NCBI GenBank assembly: GCA_947254375.1
Contig: CAMYCF010000001.1
Location: 1 to 64,000, forward strand
Reading direction: 5' to 3'
Source: an uncultured Mobilibacterium sp.
Lineage (GTDB): Bacteria; Bacillota; Clostridia; Peptostreptococcales; Anaerovoracaceae
Length of the DNA stretch: 64,000 bases
The notes beneath the pieces are model-generated. The model searched no databases and was not told the DNA's origin. It saw nothing but the letters and a program-made list of their open reading frames with translations. The stretch's first letter is position 1, and every line of letters begins with the position of its first letter. A program made the translations under genes and the position numbers. This document shows, one piece after another, positions 54,949 to 63,325 of the stretch.

Positions 54949-54957
54949 ATTATAACA
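54949..54957 (-). promoter_or_regulatory. Extended -10 promoter for PBP copy 2
   Basis: On the minus strand TGTTATAAT (hexamer 54949-54954) is an extended -10, 34 bases before the ATG. No -35 at normal spacing. Confidence 0.5.
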
Positions 54958-55022
54958 TAATCGTGTTTTTTCGGACAGCAAAAAAACAAGCCGACCGCTC
55001 GCAGTGCTTTCGAAATGCGATT

Positions 55023-55874
55023 TTAGCGCGCTTCGGAAGAGGGGCGGGGAGTCGGAAGATATTGAAGAAATTCTTCTATTCTGAGGTCGCGGGGATCGTC
55101 ATCTGCCCCGTGGCCGGATAATACTTTTTCGATGAAGCCTGCGGCCGCTTCTGCCGCGCTTCGGAGAGACGCCCCTTTAAGCGTCTCTGCTATTATGACG
55201 GCGGAGAAGATGTCGCCCGTGCCGACGAACGGACGCGGCTGTTCTTTATATTGAAGAAAGTGCGAACGCGTTTCTCCGCAGTCTCTTACGAGGTTAAAGA
55301 CCTCGCCGGTGCCGCTGAGGCGGCAGCTGCTTATCACTACGGCTTTGCTTCCGAGTGAGATCAGGGCGTCCGCGAGCCTTTCGAATTCATCCTCGGAGAG
55401 GGCGGTCCTGCCTTCATACATGCCGGTCAGCATCGTCGCTTCGGTGAAGTTCGGGATCAGTACGTCGGCGCGCTTTGCCATGGCCCTGTTACATTCGACG
55501 ATGTCTTCGCACATTCCGTCGTATATCTCGCCGTTGTCTGCCATTATCGGATCGGAAAATACGATCTTCGGCGACTGTTCATCGATGAGCTCCGATACGA
55601 TCTCAGTCTGTTCCTTAGACAAGAAGAGGCCGGTCGCTACGGCGCCGAAAGAGAATCCGTTCTTCTTCCATGCCGCGCAGGCGGCGCGCATATATTCCGT
55701 GGTGTCGAGAAATTCCGCGTTCCCGTATTCGGTGGCGTTCGATACGAGCGCCGTCGGAAGGGTATAGGGGTGCAGCCCGTAAGCCGTGAGCACCGGAAGC
55801 ATGGCCATGGTCGAGACCCGGCCGTATCCGGTCATGTCGTTGATTATCAAAACTGAGCCGCTTTTATCGTTCAT
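55023..55874 (-). CDS. Pyridoxamine/pyridoxal kinase (ribokinase-like)
   Basis: The 283-residue enzyme should phosphorylate B6 vitamers to the 5'-phosphates in the salvage route. Family marks are the start VLIINDMTGYGRVSTMAMLPVL, TALVSNATEYGN, FSDPIMADNGEIYDGM, the PNFTEATMLTG block, and the ribokinase anion hole and catalytic Asp in PFVGTGDIFSAVI. The NDMTGYGR start is typical of the Firmicutes group usually annotated pyridoxamine kinase. It lies 12 bases downstream of the pseudo-M20 protein gene and is probably co-transcribed with it. No obvious functional link between the two is visible. Confidence 0.88.
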   Translation of the reverse strand: MNDKSGSVLIINDMTGYGRVSTMAMLPVLTAYGLHPYTLPTALVSNATEYGNAEFLDTTEYMRAACAAWKKNGFSFGAVATGLFLSKEQTEIVSELIDEQSPKIVFSDPIMADNGEIYDGMCEDIVECNRAMAKRADVLIPNFTEATMLTGMYEGRTALSEDEFERLADALISLGSKAVVISSCRLSGTGEVFNLVRDCGETRSHFLQYKEQPRPFVGTGDIFSAVIIAETLKGASLRSAAEAAAGFIEKVLSGHGADDDPRDLRIEEFLQYLPTPRPSSEAR

Positions 55875-55886
55875 ATCGATCGTACC

Positions 55887-57356
55887 TTAGCTGAAGAACA
55901 GTGAGGAATTTCCGGATCTCAGGAAATTCAGGATCGTGTTCGTGACTCTCGCGCTGTCGGCTTCGGAGACCGATATGTGCATGATGTCCAGTGGCTTGTT
56001 CTTCATCGCGATGAAAGAGCAAGGGGTAAAATAGTCGTCGTTTTCTTCTATTATTTTAAGGTCCTTAAAATTCAGAGAATTGGACTTTGAGTATATGTTC
56101 CTTATTTCCTGTACGAGCTTCGACTTTTTGTTCGAAAAGGCCGGCACTCTTCCGTACGGCGTCGCCGTTCCGCCGGCGAGGGCGGCAGCCGAAGCGTTTT
56201 CCGCCATGACCGCGTCGAGCTTGTCGTCGTTAAGCGCCTGCGTTTCGACGGTGATGTCGAAGGATGAGGAGTTTTCGGTCATACCTTCTATTACATTGAT
56301 CGCATATATATCTTTCTTCGACTTGTTCTTCGGAGTATCTTCGTCGCCGAACTTATATGTTCCTTCTTTTATCGTGTAAAGGAAATTTATAAGCGCTTCC
56401 GTCGAATCTTTCGAGTAGACGGTCGTCGGCATCGATGACTCGTCGTCCACGACTTTGAATTCGAACGAAATGTCCGGCGAATTCTTTTTATTTTTGTCGA
56501 TGTAATCTTCGCGCTGCTTTGACAGCATTTCTTTTACCGAATCGATAGAGGAGGAGTCGACCAAGATCTTCGCATTCAAAGATGTCGGGTAAAGCGAGCC
56601 GCTGCTCCCGAGCGTTACACCTTCGACCTCGAAAGTGAGGGACTTTTTCCTCATCTTAGTGAGGAGAGTCACGAGAGGTGAGATCGGGTTCGCCTGGTTC
56701 GATATCTCCGAATCGGGAACTCCCGTTTCGATACCGCCGATCGAAAGGTCTATCATGGTGTCGCAGCTACGGGACGTCTTCGAAAGCGGCAGTGATATCG
56801 TCGCCATGGAACGGCAGAAGGACGACTGCGAAGTCGACGTCGAGCTTCCGCTGCTCAGGAATATGACGTTTGAGCCGGCAGGGAAATACGACGAGCTGAC
56901 CTTCGTAAGGCCGTCGTGCGAGTTCGATGTGCTTCTGGCGATAATGACGGTGAGAGGGCCGTTTGATGTCGCGCTCTTCGCCGTCATCAGAGCCGACGCG
57001 ATAGAGTCGGCATCTTTTGCCGCTGTGGCGACATCGTATTCCGTGCACAAAACGAGCATCGGCATGCTTTCTTTGCCCTGCACGGCTTCCGTCGTCAGTA
57101 TGATGTTCCCGTATTCGTCCGATACCGGGATGAGGCCGACGGAAGTAGCCGTCTCTTTTATCTTGTTCATCCACGCGTCGTCGGTGCCCACCTCTTTGGC
57201 AGCGGCCGAAAGGGCGGTGCTGCAGGACTTGAAGGACTTCGAGTCCAGTATCTGTATCCTGTGTATCTTATATGCGGCCACCGAAGCTACGGCGGCTATG
57301 ACGATGATGATCGCGATCAGCGTGGTCTTTTTGCTGTGGTGAGATGTATTCTTCAT
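55887..57356 (-). CDS. Membrane-anchored M20C dipeptidase-like protein lacking metal ligands
   Basis: The 489-residue protein has an N-terminal membrane helix (about 11-30) and an extracytoplasmic body. From memory, the body follows the layout of PepD/M20C aminoacyl-histidine dipeptidases. DEYGNIILTT matches the strand before the active site. VLCTEYDVA stands where HxDM should be, and AAKDADSIASALM where GADNGIGMASAL lies. GPLTVIIARSTS stands where the catalytic EE pair lies, and the C-terminal part matches from TVETQAL to LDIMHISVSEADSARV, where the last His ligand is absent. The catalytic Glu pair and most His ligands are gone, so peptidase activity is unlikely; a binding or scaffold role is more plausible. 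The pyridoxamine kinase gene follows by 12 bases. The homology is a judgement by eye. Confidence 0.6.
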   Translation of the reverse strand: MKNTSHHSKKTTLIAIIIVIAAVASVAAYKIHRIQILDSKSFKSCSTALSAAAKEVGTDDAWMNKIKETATSVGLIPVSDEYGNIILTTEAVQGKESMPMLVLCTEYDVATAAKDADSIASALMTAKSATSNGPLTVIIARSTSNSHDGLTKVSSSYFPAGSNVIFLSSGSSTSTSQSSFCRSMATISLPLSKTSRSCDTMIDLSIGGIETGVPDSEISNQANPISPLVTLLTKMRKKSLTFEVEGVTLGSSGSLYPTSLNAKILVDSSSIDSVKEMLSKQREDYIDKNKKNSPDISFEFKVVDDESSMPTTVYSKDSTEALINFLYTIKEGTYKFGDEDTPKNKSKKDIYAINVIEGMTENSSSFDITVETQALNDDKLDAVMAENASAAALAGGTATPYGRVPAFSNKKSKLVQEIRNIYSKSNSLNFKDLKIIEENDDYFTPCSFIAMKNKPLDIMHISVSEADSARVTNTILNFLRSGNSSLFFS

Positions 57357-57382
57357 ATTTTACCTTTTTACCCGTCGATAAA

Positions 57383-57388
57383 ATTATA
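57383..57388 (-). promoter_or_regulatory. Possible -10 box for the pseudo-M20 gene
   Basis: TATAAT on the minus strand, within the palindromic AAAATTATAATTTT, 26 bases before the ATG. No clear -35. Confidence 0.4.
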
Positions 57389-57501
57389 ATTTTACAAAAC
57401 AAAAACGCGCGTTTTACCTAACGCAACCGTTATTATATACGCACTTTTACGAGTACTCAAGGGAGGGGATGTGATATTTACAAGAAAAGCCGTTAAAATT
57501 C

Positions 57502-57531
57502 TTGCATTTACGGATACCGCTGTGATATAAT
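57502..57531 (+). promoter_or_regulatory. rpmB promoter
   Basis: TTGCAT (57502-57507), an 18-base spacer and TATAAT (57526-57531) preceded by TGA form a promoter with an extended -10. The leader contains a 7-bp hairpin, ACGGGCG (57546-57552) with CGCCCGT (57564-57570), before an AAAGGAGGT ribosome site. Confidence 0.75.
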
Positions 57532-57607
57532 CGCTCATACGCCAAACGGGCGGTCCATTTTTGCGCCCGTATCTGACGGACACTAGCCTGCAAAGGAGGT
57601 GCGGTAA

Positions 57608-57799
57608 ATGTCAAAGAAATGTGAAATTTGCGGAAAAGGACAGACTTCAGGAAACGCTGTTTCTCACTCCAACATACATTCGAGAAGAAAGTGGAACGCT
57701 AACATTCAGAGTGTAAAGATCAACGACAACGGAGCGGTAAGAAAAGCTGATGTTTGCACGAAATGCCTTAAATCCGGCAAAGTGACCCGTGCCGTCTAA
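57608..57799 (+). CDS. rpmB: 50S ribosomal protein L28
   Basis: The 63-residue protein matches bacterial L28: a CEICGK start, GNAVSHSNIHSRRKWNANIQ, and CTKCLKSGKV at the end. It keeps both CxxC pairs (C5, C8 and the second pair near 50), so it is the zinc-binding form; many bacteria have a zinc-free paralogue as well. AAAGGAGGT lies about 8 bases before the ATG. It has its own promoter and terminator. rpmB divergent from or close to an Asp23 gene is common in Firmicutes. Confidence 0.97.
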   Translation: MSKKCEICGKGQTSGNAVSHSNIHSRRKWNANIQSVKINDNGAVRKADVCTKCLKSGKVTRAV

Positions 57800-57815
57800 T
57801 TGGACCGCAAATACA

Positions 57816-57855
57816 GTCTTAAACGCGGACGGCGTTTAAGGCTTTTTTCTTTTTT
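57816..57855 (+). terminator. Terminator after rpmB
   Basis: CTTAAACGC (57818-57826) pairs with GCGTTTAAG (57832-57840) around a 5-nt loop, extended by GT/GC, and is followed by a long T-rich run. Confidence 0.9.
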
Positions 57856-57861
57856 TGGTAT

Positions 57862-57890
57862 TTGACGGGCCCGTCGTATGGTATTATAAA
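57862..57890 (+). promoter_or_regulatory. Probable promoter for the Asp23-recG unit
   Basis: TTGACG (57862-57867), 17 bases and TATAAA (57885-57890). The -35 abuts the rpmB terminator. Confidence 0.5.
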
Positions 57891-57912
57891 AACAGATTCG
57901 GGAGGATGGCAT

Positions 57913-58311
57913 ATGGCACTCATTACTAAAAGCGAATACGGCATTGTCGCCGTAAACAACGACGTCATAGCCAAGCTCATCGCAGAGGACATGATGAGCT
58001 TCGACGGCGTTATAATGCCGTGCAACAGCAAGGGAAAAGCGCTAAAGAAAAATTTCCTTCGCGGCTACGGCAACATGACGGATGCCGTCGAGATCAGCGA
58101 ATACAACACGGACGTCTTTGTAAGGGTGTATTTTATAATAAAATTCGGCGAAAGCATACACGACGTTTCGTACGAGCTTTTTAAGATGATAGAGGACGAT
58201 TTTGAGCTTCTCTGCCTCGACAAGCCGTGCGAGCTCAAGGCGAGCATCAAGGGCGTCAAGTCGGAGACGGTCGCGAAGACCAATCTGGAGGTCACGAAGC
58301 GAAATGACTGA
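57913..58311 (+). CDS. Asp23/Gls24 family envelope protein (YloU-like)
   Basis: The 132-residue protein belongs to the Asp23/Gls24 family, whose members act in cell-envelope homeostasis in Gram-positive bacteria. The pattern begins ALITKSEYGIVAVNNDVIAKLIAEDMMSFDGV, followed by VEISEYNTDVFVRVYFIIKFGESIHDVSYELFKMIEDDFE. The ATG at 57913 has GGGAGG at 57900-57905; an earlier in-frame ATG at 57862 overlaps the promoter. The 3' end overlaps recG by 8 bases. In B. subtilis the gene yloV (fatty-acid kinase-like fakA) stands between yloU and recG, and it is absent here. Confidence 0.87.
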   Translation: MALITKSEYGIVAVNNDVIAKLIAEDMMSFDGVIMPCNSKGKALKKNFLRGYGNMTDAVEISEYNTDVFVRVYFIIKFGESIHDVSYELFKMIEDDFELLCLDKPCELKASIKGVKSETVAKTNLEVTKRND

Positions 58312-60352
58312 GCTTTGCTTTTTCGACAGTGTGACGCGTATCGAAGGTGTCGCGGCAAAAACGGAAGCAAAACTCAATTCCATGGGCATTTTTACCGTGG
58401 GAGACCTTTTGGAGTATTTCCCGAGGAGGTATGAGGACAGGCGCCGGTCGGTGCTTTCGAGCCGCATGCCGGAGAATATGAACATACTCGCCGAGGGTGT
58501 ACTCACCAATAAAAGGATCCGAAGATCGTCCGGCGGAAAGGTCATGATCGAATGCACGTTCAGCGACGCCGGCGGGACCTTCAGGGTTCTTTTTTTTAAT
58601 ATGCAGTACATGTTCGACGCTTACAAAGAGGGTACGACGTACTCCGTCTTCGGAAAGATGAAAAGGGTCGGAGGGAGCAGGACTTTCGTCAATCCCGACG
58701 TCAACGTCAAAGGGTCGCCCGGCGACATGCGCGGCATCCTTCCGATATACCGCGTCACGAAGGGCGTGACCGTGAACCGAATGAGGAAATGGGTGAGATA
58801 CGCCCTTGACAACATCTCGGGCGACGGCCTCGAGTGGCTGGCCGGAGACATAATAGAAAGGAATAAACTCTGCGACCTTAAATTCGCCTACGGGAACATA
58901 CACTTCCCTTCGGGAGAAGCGGCTTACAGAGCCGCCAGGTACAGATCGATATACGACGAACTCCTGACATATCAGCTGGCGATAAGGAAAAACAAGGCTT
59001 ATCGCGAGGGAGATATCGGCGATTCGTCGATAAAAACGGAAGGATACGAACTCTTCGAAAAAAGCCTGCCGTACGAGCTCACGCCGGATCAGAAAAAAGC
59101 GATAGACGACATAGCCGCCGATCTTAAGGACAAAAAACCGATGAACCGCCTCGTCGAAGGTGACGTCGGCTGCGGTAAAACGGCTGTGGCGTCCGCTGCG
59201 ATCTTTATGGCGGTAAAAGGCGGGAAACAGGCCGCTTTCATGGCTCCGACCTCGCTCCTCGCGACCCAGCACTACGCGAACCTTCGGGAGATGTTCGCGC
59301 CCCACGGGATGAACGTCGTTCTGCTGATCGGTGATATGACGCCGGCGCAGAAGATGAAGGCGAAGGATATGATCGCGTCGGGAGAGGCCGACATAGCGAT
59401 AGGGACGCACGCCCTTATATCCGAGGGGGTCGTTTTCAGCGATCTCGGTCTTGCGATAACGGACGAACAGCACAGGTTCGGCGTCAATCAGCGAAGGGAC
59501 CTGTCGCGAAAATCGGGCGATCCCGTCAACGTGCTCGTTATGACGGCGACGCCGATCCCGAGATCCCTTGCCGCGACTGTATTCGGCGATATGGACTTCA
59601 GCATGATAAGGCAGAAGCCGAACGGAAGGAAGAAGATAATAACGAGGGTCCTCGACGACAGCGGCCGCGGATTGGCCTACGAGAAGGTGAGAGAGGAACT
59701 CAGCGCCGGACACAGGGCCTACATCGTTGCGCCGAGCATCGGAGAAGATGAGGAGAGCGAACTCGCCTCTGCGGAAGGGCTTTTTACCGAGATGAAAAAG
59801 AAATTCAAGGGTCATTCGGTAGCCCTCCTTCACGCTCAGATGGATAAGGCGGAGAAGGAAAAGGTGATGACATCTTTCGCATCGGGAAAGACGGAGATCC
59901 TCGTATCGACGGTGGTAATCGAGGTCGGGATAGATGTCCCGGAGGCGTCCGTCATAGTCATAGAAAACAGCGACAGGTTCGGCCTCGCCCAGCTCCACCA
60001 GCTTCGCGGAAGGGTCGGGCGGAGCGACGATCAGGCTTACTGCTACCTTATAAACCGCAGCCGGTCGGAAAGCGCCGCGGCCAGGATGAAAGCGATGCGC
60101 GATTTCAGCGACGGCTTCGATATAAGCGAGGAAGACTATAAAATACGCGGCCCCGGGGATATAATGGGAACGATGCAGCACGGGACGGCGTTCAGCCGCA
60201 TAAACGATTTCATGAAGTATTCCGATATCGCGGAAAAAGCGGCGGCCGACGCCGATGAGATCCTGCGCGATAAAAGCGGAAAGACGGACATGGCGTTCGT
60301 GGGCTCAAAGATAGATATGATGGCGGATTCTGATAACAGCGATGTGATCTAG
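58304..60352 (+). CDS. recG: ATP-dependent DNA helicase RecG
   Basis: RecG remodels stalled forks and Holliday junctions. The 682-residue protein, read from the ATG at 58304, has the wedge OB-fold domain (about 50-150) and the helicase core: Walker A EGDVGCGKTAVA, ITDEQHRFG as motif II, MTATPIPRS, and VIEVGIDVPEASVIVIEN with LHQLRGRVGRSD. The C-terminal TRG-type segment is near DYKIRGPGDIMGTMQHG. All motifs are intact. The start lies inside the Asp23 gene (8-base overlap), suggesting coupled translation; a longer frame to 58202 lies inside that gene and is unlikely. rsmD follows after 20 bases. Confidence 0.96.
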   Translation: MTELCFFDSVTRIEGVAAKTEAKLNSMGIFTVGDLLEYFPRRYEDRRRSVLSSRMPENMNILAEGVLTNKRIRRSSGGKVMIECTFSDAGGTFRVLFFNMQYMFDAYKEGTTYSVFGKMKRVGGSRTFVNPDVNVKGSPGDMRGILPIYRVTKGVTVNRMRKWVRYALDNISGDGLEWLAGDIIERNKLCDLKFAYGNIHFPSGEAAYRAARYRSIYDELLTYQLAIRKNKAYREGDIGDSSIKTEGYELFEKSLPYELTPDQKKAIDDIAADLKDKKPMNRLVEGDVGCGKTAVASAAIFMAVKGGKQAAFMAPTSLLATQHYANLREMFAPHGMNVVLLIGDMTPAQKMKAKDMIASGEADIAIGTHALISEGVVFSDLGLAITDEQHRFGVNQRRDLSRKSGDPVNVLVMTATPIPRSLAATVFGDMDFSMIRQKPNGRKKIITRVLDDSGRGLAYEKVREELSAGHRAYIVAPSIGEDEESELASAEGLFTEMKKKFKGHSVALLHAQMDKAEKEKVMTSFASGKTEILVSTVVIEVGIDVPEASVIVIENSDRFGLAQLHQLRGRVGRSDDQAYCYLINRSRSESAAARMKAMRDFSDGFDISEEDYKIRGPGDIMGTMQHGTAFSRINDFMKYSDIAEKAAADADEILRDKSGKTDMAFVGSKIDMMADSDNSDVI

Positions 60353-60372
60353 TGTAGCCGCAGGAGAACGGA

Positions 60373-60909
60373 ATGAGGATAGTAGCGGGAAAATATAAAT
60401 ACAGGAAGATAGAGGTGCCGGAAAATGCGAGGCCGACGCCGGAGCGCGTAAGGGAAGCGATATTCAGCATGATAGGCACGAAAGTCGAAGGTGCCGTAGT
60501 TCTCGACCTTTTCGCCGGTTCGGGCGCCATGGGTCTCGAGGCTCTTTCGAGGGGCGCCTCTCTTTGCTATTTCAACGAGATCGACAGGAGACATTTCGGC
60601 ACGCTGAAGTCGAATGTAGTCGGTTGCAGGGCGGAAAGCGCGTCCGTCCTGCTGAACAGGGATTTTAGGAATGCGATCGCCGGGATAGAGGGGACGGTGG
60701 ACCTCGTTTTCCTCGATCCGCCTTATTCTATGGACCTTTACGGCGAGATCCTGGAAAAATTGGACGCTTCGGGAGTGCTTTCGGAAGGCGCTTTCGTCGT
60801 AGTGGAGCATGTTTACAATAATAAAATTACAGATACACCGAGCAGCCTCGAAAAAATAAAGGAAAAAAAGTACGGAAACATAGGCGTTGACGTTTTTATG
60901 CGTCATTAA
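60373..60909 (+). CDS. rsmD: 16S rRNA (guanine-966-N2)-methyltransferase RsmD
   Basis: RsmD methylates G966 of 16S rRNA. The 178-residue protein has the family start MRIVAGKYKYRKIEVPE with RPTPERVREAIFSMI, the SAM-binding VLDLFAGSGAMGLEALSRG, and the catalytic DLVFLDPPYS (D/NPPY motif). It sits between recG and coaD in the normal Firmicutes order; the coaD gene has its own promoter in the 57-base gap. Confidence 0.95.
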   Translation: MRIVAGKYKYRKIEVPENARPTPERVREAIFSMIGTKVEGAVVLDLFAGSGAMGLEALSRGASLCYFNEIDRRHFGTLKSNVVGCRAESASVLLNRDFRNAIAGIEGTVDLVFLDPPYSMDLYGEILEKLDASGVLSEGAFVVVEHVYNNKITDTPSSLEKIKEKKYGNIGVDVFMRH

Positions 60910-60913
60910 AATC

Positions 60914-60942
60914 TTGCAAACAAAGGCCTGTTTTGTTAGAAT
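60914..60942 (+). promoter_or_regulatory. coaD promoter
   Basis: TTGCAA (60914-60919), 17 bases and TAGAAT (60937-60942) preceded by TGT; extended -10. AGGAG follows at 60957-60961. Confidence 0.7.
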
Positions 60943-60966
60943 TAACGGAAGAAATGAGGAGCTGTA

Positions 60967-61455
60967 ATGACGAAGAGCGCACTTTATGCCGGATCTTTTG
61001 ACCCGATCACAAACGGTCACCTCAACATAATAGAGCGTGCCGCTGAGATGTACGACAGCTTGACGGTTGGGATAATAGCCAATTCGGGCAAGCTCTCTCT
61101 TTTTACGCCGGAAGAAAGGCGCGAGATAATCGAGAATGTCACCTCGAATTTCAGCAATGTGAAGGTGGAGACGTTCGAAGGTCTTTTAGCGGACTACGTG
61201 AACAGGGAAAAGTTCGATGCCGTGATAAGGGGGCTTCGCGCGACGACCGACTTCGAGTATGAGATCCAAATGGCGCAGATGAATGCGCGGCTGTATAAAT
61301 ATAATACGGAAACGGTTTTCCTCATGACGGACCCGCAGTATTCTTTTATCAGCTCATCGATGATAAAAGAAGTTGCTTCGCTGGGCGGAGATGTGAGCGG
61401 TCTCGTGCCGGATCACGTGAAAATCAAGATGAAGGAAAAATTCTACGGCAAATAA
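60967..61455 (+). CDS. coaD: Phosphopantetheine adenylyltransferase
   Basis: CoaD transfers AMP from ATP to 4'-phosphopantetheine, giving dephospho-CoA, the next-to-last step of CoA synthesis. The 162-residue enzyme has the nucleotidyltransferase motif GSFDPITNGHLNII with the HxGH-type TNGH, the IRGLRATTDFEYE block, MAQMNARL and the C-terminal YSFISSSMIKEVASLGGDV. GAGGAG lies about 6 bases before the ATG. The order rsmD-coaD-(coiled-coil protein)-tmcAL is common in Clostridia. Confidence 0.97.
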   Translation: MTKSALYAGSFDPITNGHLNIIERAAEMYDSLTVGIIANSGKLSLFTPEERREIIENVTSNFSNVKVETFEGLLADYVNREKFDAVIRGLRATTDFEYEIQMAQMNARLYKYNTETVFLMTDPQYSFISSSMIKEVASLGGDVSGLVPDHVKIKMKEKFYGK

Positions 61456-61506
61456 AAAATTTTACGGAAATATCAATTTTTATAAAAGGAAACGGAGGAC
61501 GGGTTA

Positions 61507-62061
61507 ATGAGTGACGGATCGAGCAGGATTTTAGCGTTGATCGATGAACTGGAAGAGCAGATAACGGAGAGCAGACCGCTCATCGGCGGCCGTACGCTGG
61601 TGAACAGCGAGGTTATCGAAGAGATCATCAAGGATATGAGGCTGAGTCTGCCGAAGGATATAGAGCAGGCGCAGTGGATCTGCAACGAGAAGGAAAGGAT
61701 TCTTTCCGAGGCGAATGAAGATTACAATAAGATCATTTACAACGCCAAGAAACAGGCGGAGTATCTCCTCGACAACGATGCGATCAAGAGAGAGGCCGAG
61801 AAGAGGGCGGATGCGATAATACAGCAGGCCGAAGGAAACAGCCAGCACCTCAAGAACCTGACTTTCCACTATTTGGATGACCTTATGTACAGGACGCAGG
61901 TGTCGATCGGCGATCTGGTCAAAGAGTACATCGAGCCGATGAACGAGCGCCTCATGGAAGAACTCAACGGGGTCAACCAGACGATCAACGAAAACCGCAA
62001 GGAAATGGTTTCGAAGATAGAAAACGAGAGCTTCGTTCCGGAAAACGACGACAGGGCGTAG
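61507..62061 (+). CDS. Coiled-coil protein, V-type ATPase subunit H-like (often called ATPase)
   Basis: The 184-residue soluble protein is nearly all helix: an N-terminal section (ILALIDELEEQI, VNSEVIEEIIKDMRLSLPKDIEQAQWI), then a long coiled coil (ERILSEANEDYNKIIYNAKKQAEYLL, REAEKRADAIIQQAEG). The coiled coil resembles the V-ATPase subunit H and DivIVA-like stalks. Such genes often lie between coaD and tmcAL in Clostridia and are labelled ATPase, yet I see no nucleotide-binding motif. Its function is unknown. The ATG at 61507 has GGAGG about 8 bases upstream. Confidence 0.8.
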   Translation: MSDGSSRILALIDELEEQITESRPLIGGRTLVNSEVIEEIIKDMRLSLPKDIEQAQWICNEKERILSEANEDYNKIIYNAKKQAEYLLDNDAIKREAEKRADAIIQQAEGNSQHLKNLTFHYLDDLMYRTQVSIGDLVKEYIEPMNERLMEELNGVNQTINENRKEMVSKIENESFVPENDDRA

Positions 62062-62077
62062 CTGACGGGCAGAGCGC

Positions 62078-63292
62078 ATGAATGTCGTAGGGATCGCAGC
62101 CGAATACAATCCTTTTCACGCCGGTCATTTATATCAAATAGAGCGAGCGCGTGATTTTGTGTCGGCCGATGCCGTGGTTGCCGTCATGAGCGGTAATTTC
62201 GTGCAGAGGGGCGAACCCGCAATAAAGGATAAATGGACAAGGACCGCTTGGGCTCTTGATAACGGAGTGGATGTAGTGCTTGAAATACCGACATATTTCT
62301 GCTTAAGCGCCGCATCCGCTTATTCTTTTGCAACGGTCGACATGCTCGAGTCTTTCGGGGTCGTGACCCACATATCGTTCGGGAGCGAATCCGGAGACGT
62401 AGACGTGCTTCGCCGCATCGCAGAGAGGACGAAGACCCGCAGGGCGGAGCTGGAAGAGGAGACATCGAAGTATACGGCGCTCGGGGAAAGCTACCCCAGG
62501 GCGTTTTCGCACGCTTACAGTGAGATCTTCGGAGATGATGAGGAGACGGTAAAAGAGACGGAGATCCTCTCGAATCCGAACGACATCCTGGCACTCGAAT
62601 ACATAAAAAATCTCAGGACGCTTGAGCCGGTCGCGATAAAACGCGCGGGCGCGGGTTACAACGACGAGGTGATCCCGGGAGAGAGATTCCAAAGTGCCAC
62701 GGGAATAAGGAAAGGCCTCATACAGGGCGAGGACGTTTCGGGGTACATACCGAAGTCCGTCGTGCTGACGGCGGACGATGCGGGCCGTTTTGAGACCGCT
62801 GATGATGAACTTTTCGATCTCGTCAGATATGCCGTCCTGAGGGGTGAAGCTTCATCCATGGAGGAGGCTCCGGCCGCGGGCGAAGGACTTTCAAATATCT
62901 TAAAACGCGAGATACGGTATGCCGACTCGCTTTCCGATCTTAAAGACAGACTTAAATCAAAGAGATATACGGCGACGAGGATATCGAGGATGCTGATGCA
63001 GATCGCGCTCGGTATCGACAGGCGCGATTTTTACGGAGCTGTTCCCGAATATATAAGGGTGCTCGGATTCACCGAAAGGGGAAGGTCGCTTATAAGGGAA
63101 GCAAAGAAAAAGGGAGACCCGTCAAAGCCGATCATCACGAACATCAATAGGGAAGCCGGGAACGGAAACGAGAGCGAAAATTTCAGAAAACTGCTGGAAC
63201 TTGACATTCTGGCTACGGATATCCACAATGCGGTGATGCACAGGGATATGGGGAAATACAACGATATGGTAATGTCACCCGTCATGAGATAA
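62078..63292 (+). CDS. tmcAL: tRNA(Met) cytidine acetate ligase TmcAL
   Basis: TmcAL makes N4-acetylcytidine at the wobble position of elongator tRNA(Met) from acetate and ATP. The 404-residue protein has the HIGH-type nucleotidyltransferase start VGIAAEYNPFHAGHLYQIE, then AVMSGNFVQRGEPAI, LEIPTYFCLSAASAYS, FGSESGD, SNPNDILALEYIK and ATGIRKGLIQG. The C-terminal part is helical. It begins 16 bases after the coiled-coil gene. A weak GGGC-type site precedes the ATG, so translation may be coupled. Confidence 0.93.
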   Translation: MNVVGIAAEYNPFHAGHLYQIERARDFVSADAVVAVMSGNFVQRGEPAIKDKWTRTAWALDNGVDVVLEIPTYFCLSAASAYSFATVDMLESFGVVTHISFGSESGDVDVLRRIAERTKTRRAELEEETSKYTALGESYPRAFSHAYSEIFGDDEETVKETEILSNPNDILALEYIKNLRTLEPVAIKRAGAGYNDEVIPGERFQSATGIRKGLIQGEDVSGYIPKSVVLTADDAGRFETADDELFDLVRYAVLRGEASSMEEAPAAGEGLSNILKREIRYADSLSDLKDRLKSKRYTATRISRMLMQIALGIDRRDFYGAVPEYIRVLGFTERGRSLIREAKKKGDPSKPIITNINREAGNGNESENFRKLLELDILATDIHNAVMHRDMGKYNDMVMSPVMR

Positions 63293-63325
63293 AGGCAAGC
63301 TGTGGCAGTACGGAAAGGACCGAAT

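Noticed and set aside
57541..57607. Riboswitch or ribosomal-protein leader motif before rpmB
   Set aside because: Only one 7-bp hairpin is visible. I could not match a known leader family.
58292..60181. A 629-codon open frame on the minus strand across recG
   Set aside because: It is fully antisense to an intact RecG with all helicase motifs, has Arg/His-rich low-quality protein sequence and no domain. It is a shadow caused by codon bias.
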